DNA of 64,000 nt from Cyclobacteriaceae bacterium. Lineage in GTDB: Bacteria > Bacteroidota > Bacteroidia > Cytophagales > Cyclobacteriaceae. The DNA lies in NCBI GenBank assembly GCA_016786585.1, contig JAEUUI010000002.1, positions 1-64,000 on the forward strand, given 5' to 3'. Below, piece by piece: positions 33,770-42,779 of this stretch. Below the pieces are notes generated by a model. That model saw nothing but the letters and a program-made list of their open reading frames with translations. It searched no databases and had not been told where the DNA came from. Made by a program: the position numbers and the translations under genes. The stretch's first letter is position 1. Each line of letters begins with the position of its first letter.

Positions 33770-35023
33770 TTAATGGTTCACCGCACTCACCGCATTCCGG
33801 TCGTGCTTATATCTGAACGCGAACGGGAAGATTATTCCCAGTACAAGTGCGTATCCGGCAAACGTAAACCAGATGCTCGGCCAATCTTTTATACCGGCTG
33901 AATTGGTGAAATAATCGACAATGTTGCCGGCAATGATGCCACCCAGTAAGGCCCCGATGCCATTGGTCATGAGCATGAATAAGCCTTGTGCGCTTGCGCG
34001 GATGCTAACCGGTGCTTCTTTCTCGACGAACAACGACCCGGAGATGTTGAAGAAGTCGAACGCCATGCCATACACGATCATGGATGCCACCAGGAACACC
34101 AGACCTTCCGCGGGATTTCCGATACCAAATAAACCGAATCGCAACACCCATGCGAAGATGCTCATCAGCATGACGGTTTTAATTCCGAAGCGTTTTAAAA
34201 AGAACGGTATGGTTAGAATAAAAAGGGTTTCTGAAATCTGCGAAAGCGAAATCAGAAGGCTGGGATGTTCAACCGCAAACGTACCGGCATAGCTTGATTC
34301 AAAATCGTGAAGGAATGGTTCTCCGAACGCATTGGTGATTTGCAAAGCAGCACCCAGCATCATCGCAAACAAAAAGAAGATGAGCATTTTCGGTTGCCGG
34401 AATAACACGAAGGCATCAAGCCCGAAAGTTTCAACCCACGAACTGCCCTTGGTGGCTTTGGCCGGTTTACACGCAGGCATCGTTAACGAGTAAATACCCA
34501 TAAACAAGCCTGCGGCGGCTGCAAACAAAAATTGATTCGGACTTTTCGTCCAGCCCAATAAATCTACACCCCACATTGCCACAATGAAGCCCACGGTTCC
34601 CCACACCCGAATTGGTGGAAATACTTTTTGAATTTCAATATTGTTGCTGGCCAGCACACTGTATGACACCGTATTGTTAAGCGCGATGGTTGGCATGAAG
34701 AAGAGACTGGTGAGAAGTATTGCGTAGTATAAAAGTGATGCATCGGTAATCGTGCTCGCCCAGAATAACGTTGCCGCACCGATCAGGTGACAGATTCCTA
34801 AAACCCGTTCGGCATTGATAAAGCGGTCGGCCAGGATGCCCATCAGCGTAGGCATAAAAAGTGAAGCAATACCCATGGTGCCATAGGTTGCGCCTACCAA
34901 CGCACCGCGGGTTGACATATCGCCCGGAAGGGTAAACATGTATCCGCCCAGCGAAATCAGCCACGAGCCCCAAACAAAGAACTCAAGAAAATTCATGATG
35001 GTGAGGCGGAGTTTGATATCCAT
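33770..35023 (-). CDS. Nucleoside/MFS permease (NHS family)
   Basis: A 417-residue protein with about 12 membrane segments. The N-terminal Leu-Arg-Leu-Thr-Ile-Met-Asn-Phe-Leu-Glu-Phe-Phe-Val-Trp-Gly-Ser-Trp and Gly-Thr-Met-Gly-Ile-Ala-Ser-Leu-Phe-Met-Pro, with a later Val-Trp-Gly-Thr-Val-Gly-Phe-Ile, match the nucleoside:H+ symporter family. It likely imports nucleosides. It is a single gene, convergent with the DUF885 gene and separated by 78 bases from the serpin gene further right. Confidence 0.88.
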   Translation of the reverse strand: MDIKLRLTIMNFLEFFVWGSWLISLGGYMFTLPGDMSTRGALVGATYGTMGIASLFMPTLMGILADRFINAERVLGICHLIGAATLFWASTITDASLLYYAILLTSLFFMPTIALNNTVSYSVLASNNIEIQKVFPPIRVWGTVGFIVAMWGVDLLGWTKSPNQFLFAAAAGLFMGIYSLTMPACKPAKATKGSSWVETFGLDAFVLFRQPKMLIFFLFAMMLGAALQITNAFGEPFLHDFESSYAGTFAVEHPSLLISLSQISETLFILTIPFFLKRFGIKTVMLMSIFAWVLRFGLFGIGNPAEGLVFLVASMIVYGMAFDFFNISGSLFVEKEAPVSIRASAQGLFMLMTNGIGALLGGIIAGNIVDYFTNSAGIKDWPSIWFTFAGYALVLGIIFPFAFRYKHDRNAVSAVNH

Positions 35024-35101
35024 GAGTACCGGGTTAGGTTAACTCATAAATATATGCAGGGCGAATTACTTTTCCTCTCCCGGTACTCAATTTTGCAGGA
35101 T

Positions 35102-36307
35102 TCACTTGCCTGTAACTCTGCCGATAAATAGAATCGCCTTCGAACGATTATCGACAATTAGAAAAACGAAAGAGTGGTTGGCATTAAAAATTTTAGGTTG
35201 AGGTGGTTCTGCAGGCTGACCGCCACCTCCGCCAGTAACAACCATTTCAACTTCAGTAACGGCAGCCGCTTCCGTGCGCGCTTCATTGACCTCAATAAAC
35301 GTCTTGTGAATGATGCTGCCGATTTTCAGAGTCGTATCTGATATCCCGCTGAAATCTGCGTGATCCGAAAACATTTCGCTATAACCCATCGCTTCAATGT
35401 TGCTGATCGGTCTAACTTCTGATTCAATTCTAAATTTCGGCACCGAAAGTATCACCATGGAGGCGGGGTACAAGTTGATTGTGGAAAAGTACTCAGCTGT
35501 TAATTTTTCCTCCAGGGTGATTATTCCGAAACGTTTTTTCGGAAGAAGAATGACCATACTGAACTCATTGCAGTTATATGGTATACCCACGCATTGCATA
35601 TCCTCGTTTTCGTAATAGTCCAATCGAGATTCTTTGTTCAAAAAGTCCATCTTCACTTTTTCTTTTGAGAGTGAATGAAAATTCCGCTCTTTCGTTTCCG
35701 TTTTTTGAAACGGATCCTGCCATTCTCCCATAAAGTAAATTGCATTAATGATGCTCATTCGCGCATCCGCACTTAACTCCATGCCGCTTATTTTGCCTGA
35801 CGTTTTTTTAGCGATCCAGTTGTCCAACTGTTGACCAGCACCCGACAAGTCGTTCTTACTAAAAGAAAATACATCCGATTGGTAATCTGTTTCAACTACG
35901 CGTTTATAATTTTCTTTTATAGGTGTATCATCCCGAATCCACAATGAGTTAGCCAACAAAAGTTCATTTTTTGAATTGTTGTTTTCAGAATCCAGAAAGC
36001 ACGTGCTGCGTTCGTTGGTTTGCAGTGTTTTATGGAGAAGTTCCATATACGCACTTGACTGATTGTTAACAGGACCTGTTGATAAAAGATCATCCATCTC
36101 CACCCGCGTTGTGGTCGCAGAACCTTCATTGACAATACTCATAGCTGTCGACAGACTGAACGGAGAAATAAAAAAATTACCGGTATCAGGCCGGGTCGCA
36201 CGATAAATTCTAAAAGTAAAGTTGTTGTTTGCTTTAACCAGTGGTTCCTGAGAAAAGGAATACCCGGCGCTGAGAATAGCGACTACCCACAACACAATCT
36301 TTTTCAT
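35102..36307 (-). CDS. Secreted serpin (serine protease inhibitor)
   Basis: A 401-residue protein with a signal peptide (about 1-19) and the full serpin fold: Asn-Phe-Phe-Ile-Ser-Pro-Phe-Ser-Leu near 43-51 and the C-terminal Asn-His-Ser-Phe-Val-Phe-Leu-Ile-Val-Asp and Ala-Ile-Leu-Phe-Ile-Gly-Arg-Val. The hinge is Glu-Ala-Arg-Thr-Glu-Ala-Ala-Ala-Val-Thr, close to the inhibitory consensus but with Arg where Gly is usual. The reactive loop continues Glu-Val-Glu-Met-Val-Val-Thr followed by five glycines and a Pro-rich tail. The target protease is unknown; the hinge favours inhibitory activity. It lies three bases downstream of the TonB-type anti-sigma-like gene and is probably co-transcribed with it. 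Confidence 0.93.
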   Translation of the reverse strand: MKKIVLWVVAILSAGYSFSQEPLVKANNNFTFRIYRATRPDTGNFFISPFSLSTAMSIVNEGSATTTRVEMDDLLSTGPVNNQSSAYMELLHKTLQTNERSTCFLDSENNNSKNELLLANSLWIRDDTPIKENYKRVVETDYQSDVFSFSKNDLSGAGQQLDNWIAKKTSGKISGMELSADARMSIINAIYFMGEWQDPFQKTETKERNFHSLSKEKVKMDFLNKESRLDYYENEDMQCVGIPYNCNEFSMVILLPKKRFGIITLEEKLTAEYFSTINLYPASMVILSVPKFRIESEVRPISNIEAMGYSEMFSDHADFSGISDTTLKIGSIIHKTFIEVNEARTEAAAVTEVEMVVTGGGGGQPAEPPQPKIFNANHSFVFLIVDNRSKAILFIGRVTGK

Positions 36308-36310
36308 AGT

Positions 36311-37618
36311 TTATTCTTCCAGTTCGAACTTGAACTTGACACGGGCCTTGTCGTTAACGGGTGTTCCGTCTTTTGTTGTTGGAATCCACTTGGCACCCTG
36401 CAGAATTAGGCGGATAACTTCTTCATCGCAGCCATTGCCGATACCGCGTACAATTCTGAATTCACTTAATGCTCCGGTGGCATCAACTTTAAATTCAATC
36501 ATCACGGTTCCCTCAATTTTCAGATCGCGTGCCTCTTTCGGATATTTATAACTCTTCTCCAGGTATTGCTTAAATGCGCGGTTACCGGTTTCCGGATGAG
36601 CTGGAATTGTGTAAACGTTAGTTGGGCCAAAATCACGCATGCCACTGGTTTCGACAGCAGCTTCTTCCTGTGCGGCATCGGTCATTTCAATTTTCACCGG
36701 GAGATAAGTACTGTCAATGCCGTCAATTTTTACTTCCGTACTTTCTAATCCTTCTGAAGAATACACGAGCGTTTTCTCGCGGCTGTTTGCCGTGATGGAG
36801 TATCGGCCATGTGCATCGGTTTTGGTAATTACCCCCGTACCTTTCAATGCAACACTAACATCCGGGAGCGGTGTACCATCTTCTGCTGATAAAACACGAC
36901 CTGTGACGATGGTCGGGCGTGCATCAACTGCTGCGATGTAACCTTCGGCAATTTTTATCTCGTTCGCAGATGGAAGACGGATTTCCTGTTTTTTCTCAGG
37001 ATCGTTACTGGTTACTTTACTGGTTTCTTCACGTGCAATTGAAGTAGCCGGTTCACTTACATTGTCTTTCGTAAGGTTATTGTCGGCTAGCGTTTCGGAA
37101 AGTTCAGGGAGTTGTTCTGCTGTTTTTGTTTCAGCCACGAGAGGAGCCGGTTGCTTACTTCGCTTGACGCGCGGAGTGGAATGAATTTCTTTTTTTGGCT
37201 GGGGAGCGGGAGATGTTGTATCGGGGGCGGGAGCTGATTGTTTAGTTTCGGTTGGCGGAGGTGTTTCAATTTTCGGTTGCGTTTTCGGAAGTTCATTTGA
37301 AATTTCCGGTTGAAGCGCCAGCGTTTGTTTCTGATCTTGTTTTAAGAAAAGCCAAACGGCAATCATCGAAACCGCCACCAGTGCCACCGCGGCAGCAATG
37401 CGCATCGGCCACAGCCACGTTGAAGATTTTTGTTTTGCTATTCGCTGATTTAATTCTGCGATGTCTTTCGAAAAGTCTGTAGCGTCAATTAACGCTGCAC
37501 CTTCCAGCGCGTCTGCCAGAAACGTATCATCCAGCGCCCGTTTTTCAAGCGCGTGCATTTCCGCAGGAGTAAGTTTTCCGGCCAGGTAATTTTCGATATC
37601 GTTCTTGTACTTATCCAT
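36311..37618 (-). CDS. Anti-sigma-like / carboxypeptidase-regulatory / TonB fusion protein
   Basis: A 435-residue inner-membrane protein. Residues 1-65 resemble the N-terminus of Bacteroidota anti-sigma proteins (Tyr-Leu-Ala-Gly-Lys-Leu-Thr-Pro-Ala-Glu-Met). One membrane helix (about 71-92) is followed by a Pro/Lys/Thr-rich periplasmic linker (about 100-235), a carboxypeptidase-regulatory-like domain (about 238-325) and a C-terminal TonB-like energy-transducer domain (about 345-435, Lys-Tyr-Pro-Lys-Glu-Ala, Val-Met-Ile-Glu-Phe-Lys-Val-Asp). It overlaps the sigma gene by 8 bases, so it may both control the sigma factor and contact a TonB-dependent receptor. The combined role is inferred. Confidence 0.82.
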   Translation of the reverse strand: MDKYKNDIENYLAGKLTPAEMHALEKRALDDTFLADALEGAALIDATDFSKDIAELNQRIAKQKSSTWLWPMRIAAAVALVAVSMIAVWLFLKQDQKQTLALQPEISNELPKTQPKIETPPPTETKQSAPAPDTTSPAPQPKKEIHSTPRVKRSKQPAPLVAETKTAEQLPELSETLADNNLTKDNVSEPATSIAREETSKVTSNDPEKKQEIRLPSANEIKIAEGYIAAVDARPTIVTGRVLSAEDGTPLPDVSVALKGTGVITKTDAHGRYSITANSREKTLVYSSEGLESTEVKIDGIDSTYLPVKIEMTDAAQEEAAVETSGMRDFGPTNVYTIPAHPETGNRAFKQYLEKSYKYPKEARDLKIEGTVMIEFKVDATGALSEFRIVRGIGNGCDEEVIRLILQGAKWIPTTKDGTPVNDKARVKFKFELEE

Positions 37619-38174
37619 TTTCTTCCATGCAGATTTTAAGATTTCTTTTTCCGTTTTGGATAAAGCTCTTTACCTGGTTCAAATCGTATCCCGTAATCTG
37701 CGCGATGTCTTTGTAGCATTTCTCTTCCAAATAGAACAGCCGGACACAGACTTTCTGCTCCGGGTTCAATTTTTCGATACACTGCTCTAATTTACCAAGA
37801 TTCGTCTCCAGTTCTGCACCGTCTTCCAGATGCATTTCCGGGGCCGTTTCCACAACGAAAGAAGAAATTTCTTCTGTGAATTTTCCCTTTTTTGAGCGCA
37901 ACTGCATCAGGCATTGATTTCGGGCTGTGACATATAACCAGCTCTTAAAATGCTGCACATCATGCGTTTTTAGCGTTTCCGAGAGTTTTTCATAGAGTTG
38001 CATCACACCGTCTTTGGCGTCATCACGGTCTTTCAGGTATTTCAGGCACACCCCGTAAACCATCGAACTGTATCGCGTGTAGAGAATTCCCAACCAGTTG
38101 CTCTCGCCCGTGACTTTATACTGAGCGATCAGCTCGGTATCGGTCATTTCGGTATGGGCTTTTTTAGAGAGCAT
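37611..38174 (-). CDS. ECF-type RNA polymerase sigma factor
   Basis: A 187-residue ECF sigma factor. Sigma region 2 (about 25-95) has Tyr-Ser-Ser-Met-Val-Tyr-Gly-Val-Cys-Leu-Lys-Tyr-Leu and Trp-Leu-Tyr-Val-Thr-Ala-Arg-Asn. Sigma region 4 (about 125-180) has Leu-Asn-Pro-Glu-Gln-Lys-Val-Cys-Val-Arg-Leu-Phe-Tyr and the helix-turn-helix Cys-Tyr-Lys-Asp-Ile-Ala. An ATG nine codons later is an alternative start. The next gene on the same strand is the TonB-fused anti-sigma-like protein. A 485-base gene-free region lies upstream. Confidence 0.9.
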   Translation of the reverse strand: MLSKKAHTEMTDTELIAQYKVTGESNWLGILYTRYSSMVYGVCLKYLKDRDDAKDGVMQLYEKLSETLKTHDVQHFKSWLYVTARNQCLMQLRSKKGKFTEEISSFVVETAPEMHLEDGAELETNLGKLEQCIEKLNPEQKVCVRLFYLEEKCYKDIAQITGYDLNQVKSFIQNGKRNLKICMEENG

Positions 38175-38439
38175 TCATCGATTTCGAGAAAAGTACAAAA
38201 TGATTTATGGAAATCGGAATTCTGCCGCATCTCAGATGCAGGTTTTAGAATAAGTACGGCTGGTAAGTGTCGGGTTGCAAGGCAAGAGTATCCTGGCAGA
38301 ATTACCAGCTATGGGTTCCTAAACAACAGGTTCCTGATCTGACCCGAACAGCTGCCCCTGATTGAGAGCAGTATTCAAATGCTGGTGAATAGTCTGCGTG
38401 GGTGTTGTGTCCATAGAATTGCGCAGGGGTAGCCGGGTC

Positions 38440-38650
38440 GGAAATTTAAAAGTCATTGTGGCGATGACAATCTTGGGGCCGGGCTACGTGGCAAGTGGAG
38501 AATGAAGTGCCCGGCTTGCAGGGTTGCTTGCTGAAAAAATACATGCGTTAATTTTTGGAAGGTTAACATTCGACTCAATCGCAAGTCGACACTAACCTAA
38601 CCTGAACTGCGATTGGGGGTTCCCGGAAGTAATTCCGGGAACTTTTCTTT
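38440..38650 (+). ncRNA. Candidate structured RNA ending at an orphan terminator
   Basis: The gap 38175-38659 has no gene on either strand. On the plus strand it holds consecutive hairpins: GTCAT/ATGAC (38452-38468), GCCGGGC (38478-38484) with GCCCGGC (38509-38515), CAATCGCA with TGCGATTG (about 38576-38614), then a strong terminator. No plus-strand gene precedes the terminator, so a small RNA is a reasonable reading. No known RNA family is recognised. Confidence 0.35.
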
Positions 38651-38652
38651 TA
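38619..38652 (+). terminator. Intrinsic terminator without an obvious upstream plus-strand gene
   Basis: GTTCCCGGAA (38619-38628) and TTCCGGGAAC (38633-38642) form a perfect 10-bp stem with a 4-base loop, followed by TTTTCTTTTAT on the plus strand only. The minus-strand side lacks a T-run. Confidence 0.7.
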
Positions 38653-38659
38653 TAGAGGT

Positions 38660-40585
38660 TTACTTTTTCTTTTGCAGCACCTCAATCGCTTTCTTCAATA
38701 CGCTGTCGTTGCCAGAGATAAGATCATCGACCGAATTTTCGATTGTTATATCCGGATTGATTCCATACCCAACAAATTGCCGACCATCGGGGTATTCATC
38801 ACGTTTTGTACAAACGCGGGCCGAGCCACCGTCAGGGAGCTCAATGGTAATGGGCTGACCGGTACTGCCGAAAGTTTTTGAACCAATTGTGGTTGTGATG
38901 TGCAGGTTATCAAGCGCAATCAAAAAATCTTCCGCAGCTGACGCGGTATTGTGGCCTGTAAGTACCACAAACGGTACGGTAACTTTTTTCGTAGCAGTTG
39001 GCGTAAGCGTGTCGCCCGGCTCGCGATACCACACCTCACCTTTATAATATTGAACAGTGTTTCTCTCCCAATCGGAAAGCGGTTCACTTCTTCTTGCGTT
39101 GCTGCGATAGTTATTCACACGAAAAGAACCCCATGCACGATAAGCCGACCGAAGCTCACGGGTGCGCCAGGCAGATCCAACAAACGAGCGGTGTGTGAGG
39201 TGCTCAATAATTCCATAACCGTTACCGGAACTTCCGCCACCATTTTTACGGATGTCAATGATCAGCGCCTTGCAGTTATTAATCGAGTCGATTTTGCTTT
39301 CGAATTGCTTAACGATGTCCTCATCCCCAAAGGAATTCAATGATACATACGCGATATTACCCGGAAGCTTTTTAAACTCGAGCAATTTCCAGGGTTGTTG
39401 TTTTTTAATCCACGTGACATTTTGTGAATTCCGCACCAGGCTGATTTTTTGTTCTTTCCCTTTTGGTGCTTTGTACGAAACTTCGACTTCGGTTCCCTGT
39501 TTTCCGTCAAGCATGTCGCGGATGGCCCAATCGGTTCGAATGTGTTGGGTAGACGAACTGATGTACGGATAAAGATTTTCTTCCAGGTACTGTTGGATCG
39601 GGATGCCATTAACTGTTAATATTTCTGTTCCAATGGGCAAGGAGGGAGCTAATGTTTCCGATACGTTTTCCACAATTGCCTTTCCTCCGATGTTGATGAG
39701 CCATACCGGTGGTGAGTCAATTCCCTCGCGTGCACCAAATGACGGATAGACATTGGTATGGCCGTCCTTCAGCAAAGCGCACATGCGGGTCATGGTTTTA
39801 TAGTACTCTGCGTCCGACTGATCCTTTTCAATCAGTGGAAGATATTCGATGAATACGTGATCCCAGTTTAGTTGGGGCACCTGGTCGAAGAACGCGAAGT
39901 TGTATTTTACTTCGGTCCAGAATTGCGTGAAGCCAAAAATGCGCTGTTCCTGCGAAAGTGTTTTGCCGGGAGCTTTATAGTAGATGAAATCAGCTGGCAC
40001 AACATACACCTTGGCAATGGCCATCAGCATCGCATAGAGTTTTGGATATTGCTGAAGCACCAACGTTCGTTTTGATTGGTCGAGCTCATTGTATGTGTCG
40101 GGCACGGCAAATGGCAACTCAATCCCAACAGAAAAAAGATTGCGGCCTGTAAAGAACCAGGCGCCAACCACACTGTTTTTTGTTCCTGTTTTTGTGCGGA
40201 GGTAAACACTTCCACCAGCATCGTTGCGTGTGTCGGCTTTATAACCCATTTCCTTAAGACCCTTTTTCCAGCGATCGTACAACTCGTTGCCCGTTTTGCC
40301 GGATTCAATTTCAATCCATGTGGTTTTGTCAGGCGATTTTAACGAAACAGAATTGTTATCGCTTTTATCAGCTTGAAGGCTTATTCCGGCTTTCTCCAAA
40401 GCAGGGAGTAAACGTTGATGAGCCTGCGGATAGTCGGGTACAAACTCCGACCGGGAGATGAATTCCATCAGCACATAACTTTGGCCGATGCGTTCGAAAA
40501 GGTCGTTGATTTGTGCATGGACGGTGGAGGTTGCCAGAATAGCTGCCACGAACAATATTCGGGCAATTGAGAAAAATTTTTTCAT
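38660..40585 (-). CDS. S41-family (tail-specific) secreted peptidase
   Basis: A 641-residue protein with a signal peptide (about 1-24, Val-His-Ala-Gln). A N-terminal domain of about 200 residues precedes a tricorn/CtpA-like region, a PDZ-like segment (Gly-Thr-Glu-Ile-Leu-Thr-Val-Asn-Gly-Ile-Pro near 315) and the S41 protease core. The core carries Asp-Ile-Arg-Lys-Asn-Gly-Gly-Gly-Ser-Ser-Gly near 450 and the nucleophile Ser549 in Gly-His-Asn-Thr-Ala-Ser-Ala-Ala-Glu-Asp. A periplasmic processing protease role is likely. It stands alone and divergent from the RpoE-like sigma gene. Confidence 0.92.
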   Translation of the reverse strand: MKKFFSIARILFVAAILATSTVHAQINDLFERIGQSYVLMEFISRSEFVPDYPQAHQRLLPALEKAGISLQADKSDNNSVSLKSPDKTTWIEIESGKTGNELYDRWKKGLKEMGYKADTRNDAGGSVYLRTKTGTKNSVVGAWFFTGRNLFSVGIELPFAVPDTYNELDQSKRTLVLQQYPKLYAMLMAIAKVYVVPADFIYYKAPGKTLSQEQRIFGFTQFWTEVKYNFAFFDQVPQLNWDHVFIEYLPLIEKDQSDAEYYKTMTRMCALLKDGHTNVYPSFGAREGIDSPPVWLINIGGKAIVENVSETLAPSLPIGTEILTVNGIPIQQYLEENLYPYISSSTQHIRTDWAIRDMLDGKQGTEVEVSYKAPKGKEQKISLVRNSQNVTWIKKQQPWKLLEFKKLPGNIAYVSLNSFGDEDIVKQFESKIDSINNCKALIIDIRKNGGGSSGNGYGIIEHLTHRSFVGSAWRTRELRSAYRAWGSFRVNNYRSNARRSEPLSDWERNTVQYYKGEVWYREPGDTLTPTATKKVTVPFVVLTGHNTASAAEDFLIALDNLHITTTIGSKTFGSTGQPITIELPDGGSARVCTKRDEYPDGRQFVGYGINPDITIENSVDDLISGNDSVLKKAIEVLQKKK

Positions 40586-40702
40586 GCGGTAAGGGAGCTG
40601 ATGGTTGTACCGGGAAACGAATAAAAAGTTACGAAATCAAAGTTAACGCGGCATTTATAACGCCCAAAACCATGGTTTGAAGGTGTATTGACATCAATAT
40701 TA

Positions 40703-40730
40703 TTGCCCTATGCGTTTTTTGCTATTTTTG
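40703..40730 (+). promoter_or_regulatory. Promoter of the second ECF sigma gene
   Basis: TTG (40703-40705), 17 bases, then TATTTTTG (40723-40730), a match to the Bacteroidota -33/-7 pattern, with the ATG 7 bases further on at 40738. The short leader suggests few untranslated bases. Confidence 0.55.
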
Positions 40731-40737
40731 TCGGTTC

Positions 40738-41325
40738 ATGGAAGAAGAGGTACCGAAACAGAGCTATTCAGAAGCTCAAAAAACGCAGATTTTCAACAAC
40801 GAGTTCATGCCGCACGTGAACTCGATGTACAATTTCGCGTATCGCCTCACATTTGATGAAGACGATGCCAAAGACCTCGTTCAGGACACGTATTTAAAGG
40901 CATATCGGTTCATAGAATCATTCCAGCAAGGAACTAATGCAAAAGCATGGCTGTTTCGGATTTTAAAGAACAGCTTCATTAACGACTACCGGAAGAAACG
41001 TAAGGAGCCGGCCAAAGTCGATTATCAGGAAGTTGAGACGTACTATAACTCAGAAGATGTAGACCGCCAGATTACACCCGACCTGCGGGTGGAGTCGTTG
41101 CAGGATATGATCGGGGATGAGATATCCAATGCACTAAATTCATTGGATGTAGATTTTCGCACAGTGATTATCCTGTGCGATCTGGAAGGGTTTAAATATG
41201 ATGAGATGGCAAAAATTCTCGATATACCAATTGGTACGGTGCGCAGCCGGCTTCACCGCGCGCGCAACCTGCTAAAAGAAAAACTGAGTGAATATGCCAA
41301 AAGCATGGGTTATAAAAATACGTAA
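40738..41325 (+). CDS. RpoE-like ECF sigma factor
   Basis: A 195-residue ECF sigma factor. Region 2 has Tyr-Asn-Phe-Ala-Tyr-Arg-Leu-Thr-Phe-Asp-Glu-Asp-Asp-Ala-Lys-Asp-Leu-Val-Gln-Asp (about 32-51) and Ala-Trp-Leu-Phe-Arg-Ile-Leu-Lys-Asn (about 77-85). Region 4 has Val-Ile-Leu-Cys-Asp-Leu-Glu-Gly-Phe-Lys-Tyr-Asp-Glu-Met-Ala and Ile-Gly-Thr-Val-Arg-Ser-Arg-Leu-His-Arg-Ala-Arg (about 143-182). It is followed three bases later by a zinc anti-sigma gene, then gmk and nadD, a common Bacteroidota arrangement for a housekeeping stress sigma. Confidence 0.95.
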   Translation: MEEEVPKQSYSEAQKTQIFNNEFMPHVNSMYNFAYRLTFDEDDAKDLVQDTYLKAYRFIESFQQGTNAKAWLFRILKNSFINDYRKKRKEPAKVDYQEVETYYNSEDVDRQITPDLRVESLQDMIGDEISNALNSLDVDFRTVIILCDLEGFKYDEMAKILDIPIGTVRSRLHRARNLLKEKLSEYAKSMGYKNT

Positions 41326-41328
41326 GTT

Positions 41329-41580
41329 ATGAGTCACCAACCTTCATCCGGTAAACGTACCTGTATGCAGATGCTTCAGGATATGCTTGATGGCGAAGCC
41401 ACACCCGAGCAGCAGGACGAGTTTAAGGATCATATGTATGGCTGCATGCCGTGCTATCAGAAATATAACCTTGAGATGGTGATTAAAGACTTGCTCAAGT
41501 CGAAGTGCTGCGGCCAGGGTGCACCACCCGAGCTGATCGCCCAGATAAAAGCCAAAATCGAACAAAAGAACGTATTGTAA
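41329..41580 (+). CDS. Zinc-binding anti-sigma factor
   Basis: An 83-residue protein with the zinc anti-sigma motif His35-x3-Cys39-x2-Cys42 in Asp-His-Met-Tyr-Gly-Cys-Met-Pro-Cys and an upstream Cys12, which together can form the redox-sensitive zinc site of RsrA/ChrR-type anti-sigmas. There is no membrane segment, so it is cytoplasmic and probably binds the sigma factor encoded three bases upstream. Two more cysteines occur near 60. Its stop overlaps the gmk start (TAATG). Confidence 0.88.
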   Translation: MSHQPSSGKRTCMQMLQDMLDGEATPEQQDEFKDHMYGCMPCYQKYNLEMVIKDLLKSKCCGQGAPPELIAQIKAKIEQKNVL

Positions 41581-42149
41581 TGCCGGGAAAAGCGATCATT
41601 TTCTGCGCGCCTTCGGGATCCGGAAAAACAACGATTGTAAAACACCTGCTTCAAAATAATTCCGACCTGGGATTTTCCATCTCTGCCGTAACGCGCGATA
41701 AGCGCGGCCGTTCTGAAGTTGATGGGAAAGATTATCATTTCTTAACACCCGATCAGTTTAAGGAAAAAATTCTTAACGATGAATTCATCGAATGGGAAGA
41801 AGTGTATGCCGGTAACTACTACGGTACGCTCAAATCAGAAATTGAACGTATCTGGAATGAAGGCAAGAATGTAATTTTCGATGTGGATGTGAAAGGCGGC
41901 TTAAGCCTCAAGAAATATTTTGGGGATAAGGCACTCGCCATTTTTGTAAAAGTTCCTTCAATGGAAATTCTTGAACAACGCTTGCGGGGAAGAGGCACCG
42001 AATCGGAAGACGGTCTCTCAAGAAGATTGTTCAAGGCAAACTTCGAAATGTCGTTTCAGGACCAGTTCGATATCGTGTTGGTTAATGAACATCTTGACAC
42101 CTCCCTCGCGGAAGCTCAACGCCTCTACAACGAGTTCAAAGCAAAATGA
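41580..42149 (+). CDS. gmk: Guanylate kinase
   Basis: A 189-residue enzyme starting at ATG 41580, which overlaps the anti-sigma stop; longer upstream frames lack family similarity. It has a Walker A Ala-Pro-Ser-Gly-Ser-Gly-Lys-Thr-Thr (10-18), Ser-Ala-Val-Thr-Arg-Asp-Lys-Arg and Gly-Lys-Asp-Tyr-His-Phe-Leu for GMP binding, and [15 protein letters not shown]. It phosphorylates GMP to GDP in purine nucleotide synthesis. It overlaps nadD by four bases. Confidence 0.96.
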   Translation: MPGKAIIFCAPSGSGKTTIVKHLLQNNSDLGFSISAVTRDKRGRSEVDGKDYHFLTPDQFKEKILNDEFIEWEEVYAGNYYGTLKSEIERIWNEGKNVIFDVDVKGGLSLKKYFGDKALAIFVKVPSMEILEQRLRGRGTESEDGLSRRLFKANFEMSFQDQFDIVLVNEHLDTSLAEAQRLYNEFKAK

Positions 42150-42733
42150 AAGTCGGGTTATTCTTCGGCTCGTTTAATCCCATTCACATCGGTCATTTGA
42201 TCATCGCCAACATTATGGCTGAAACCACCGACCTGGATAAGGTCTGGTTTGTTGTTACTCCGCATAATCCGCTCAAGCCTTCTAAAAGTTTATTGCATGA
42301 TTTCGACCGGTACGACATGGTCCGTGCCGCGGTTTATGAGCATTATAAATTGCAGGTTTCGGATGTGGAATTTCATCTGCCGAAACCTAACTACACGATC
42401 CATACGCTGGTTCACCTTACCGAGAAGCATCCTGATAAGCAATTCAAAGTAATCATCGGAGAAGATAACCTTGATAGTTTCACGAAGTGGAAAAACTACG
42501 AGCGGATCATTGAGGATTATGGCTTGTATGTGTATCCGCGCCTGCAAACTCCCGGTGCGCCTGTAACAAATTCAGACTTGAAACGTCATCCGAACGTTCG
42601 CATGGTTGAAGCTCCGTTGATGGATATCTCTGCTACTTTTATTCGCAATTGCATTAAAAAAGGGCAATCCGTTCGCTATCTTGTTCCGGATTCCGTGGAG
42701 GCAATCATCCGCGACAAAAAATTTTATCAGTAA
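42146..42733 (+). CDS. nadD: Nicotinate-nucleotide adenylyltransferase
   Basis: A 195-residue enzyme of the nucleotidyltransferase superfamily with [14 protein letters not shown] at 4-17 (the His-x2-His motif) and the C-terminal Ile-Ser-Ala-Thr-Phe-Ile-Arg (about 167-173), the Ser/Thr-x-x-Ile-Arg motif. It makes nicotinate adenine dinucleotide from nicotinate mononucleotide in NAD synthesis. It overlaps gmk by four bases and ends the sigma/anti-sigma/gmk/nadD operon. Confidence 0.95.
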   Translation: MKVGLFFGSFNPIHIGHLIIANIMAETTDLDKVWFVVTPHNPLKPSKSLLHDFDRYDMVRAAVYEHYKLQVSDVEFHLPKPNYTIHTLVHLTEKHPDKQFKVIIGEDNLDSFTKWKNYERIIEDYGLYVYPRLQTPGAPVTNSDLKRHPNVRMVEAPLMDISATFIRNCIKKGQSVRYLVPDSVEAIIRDKKFYQ

Positions 42734-42779
42734 GCAACATTTTTCATAAACCGGGCATCTGTTAAGAGCATTTGTCCGT

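Noticed and set aside
38175-38659. tmRNA, SRP RNA or 6S RNA in the large intergenic gap
   Set aside because: No tRNA-like ends, no SRP core motif and no convincing 6S-type long hairpin were found; only a generic structured RNA remains possible.
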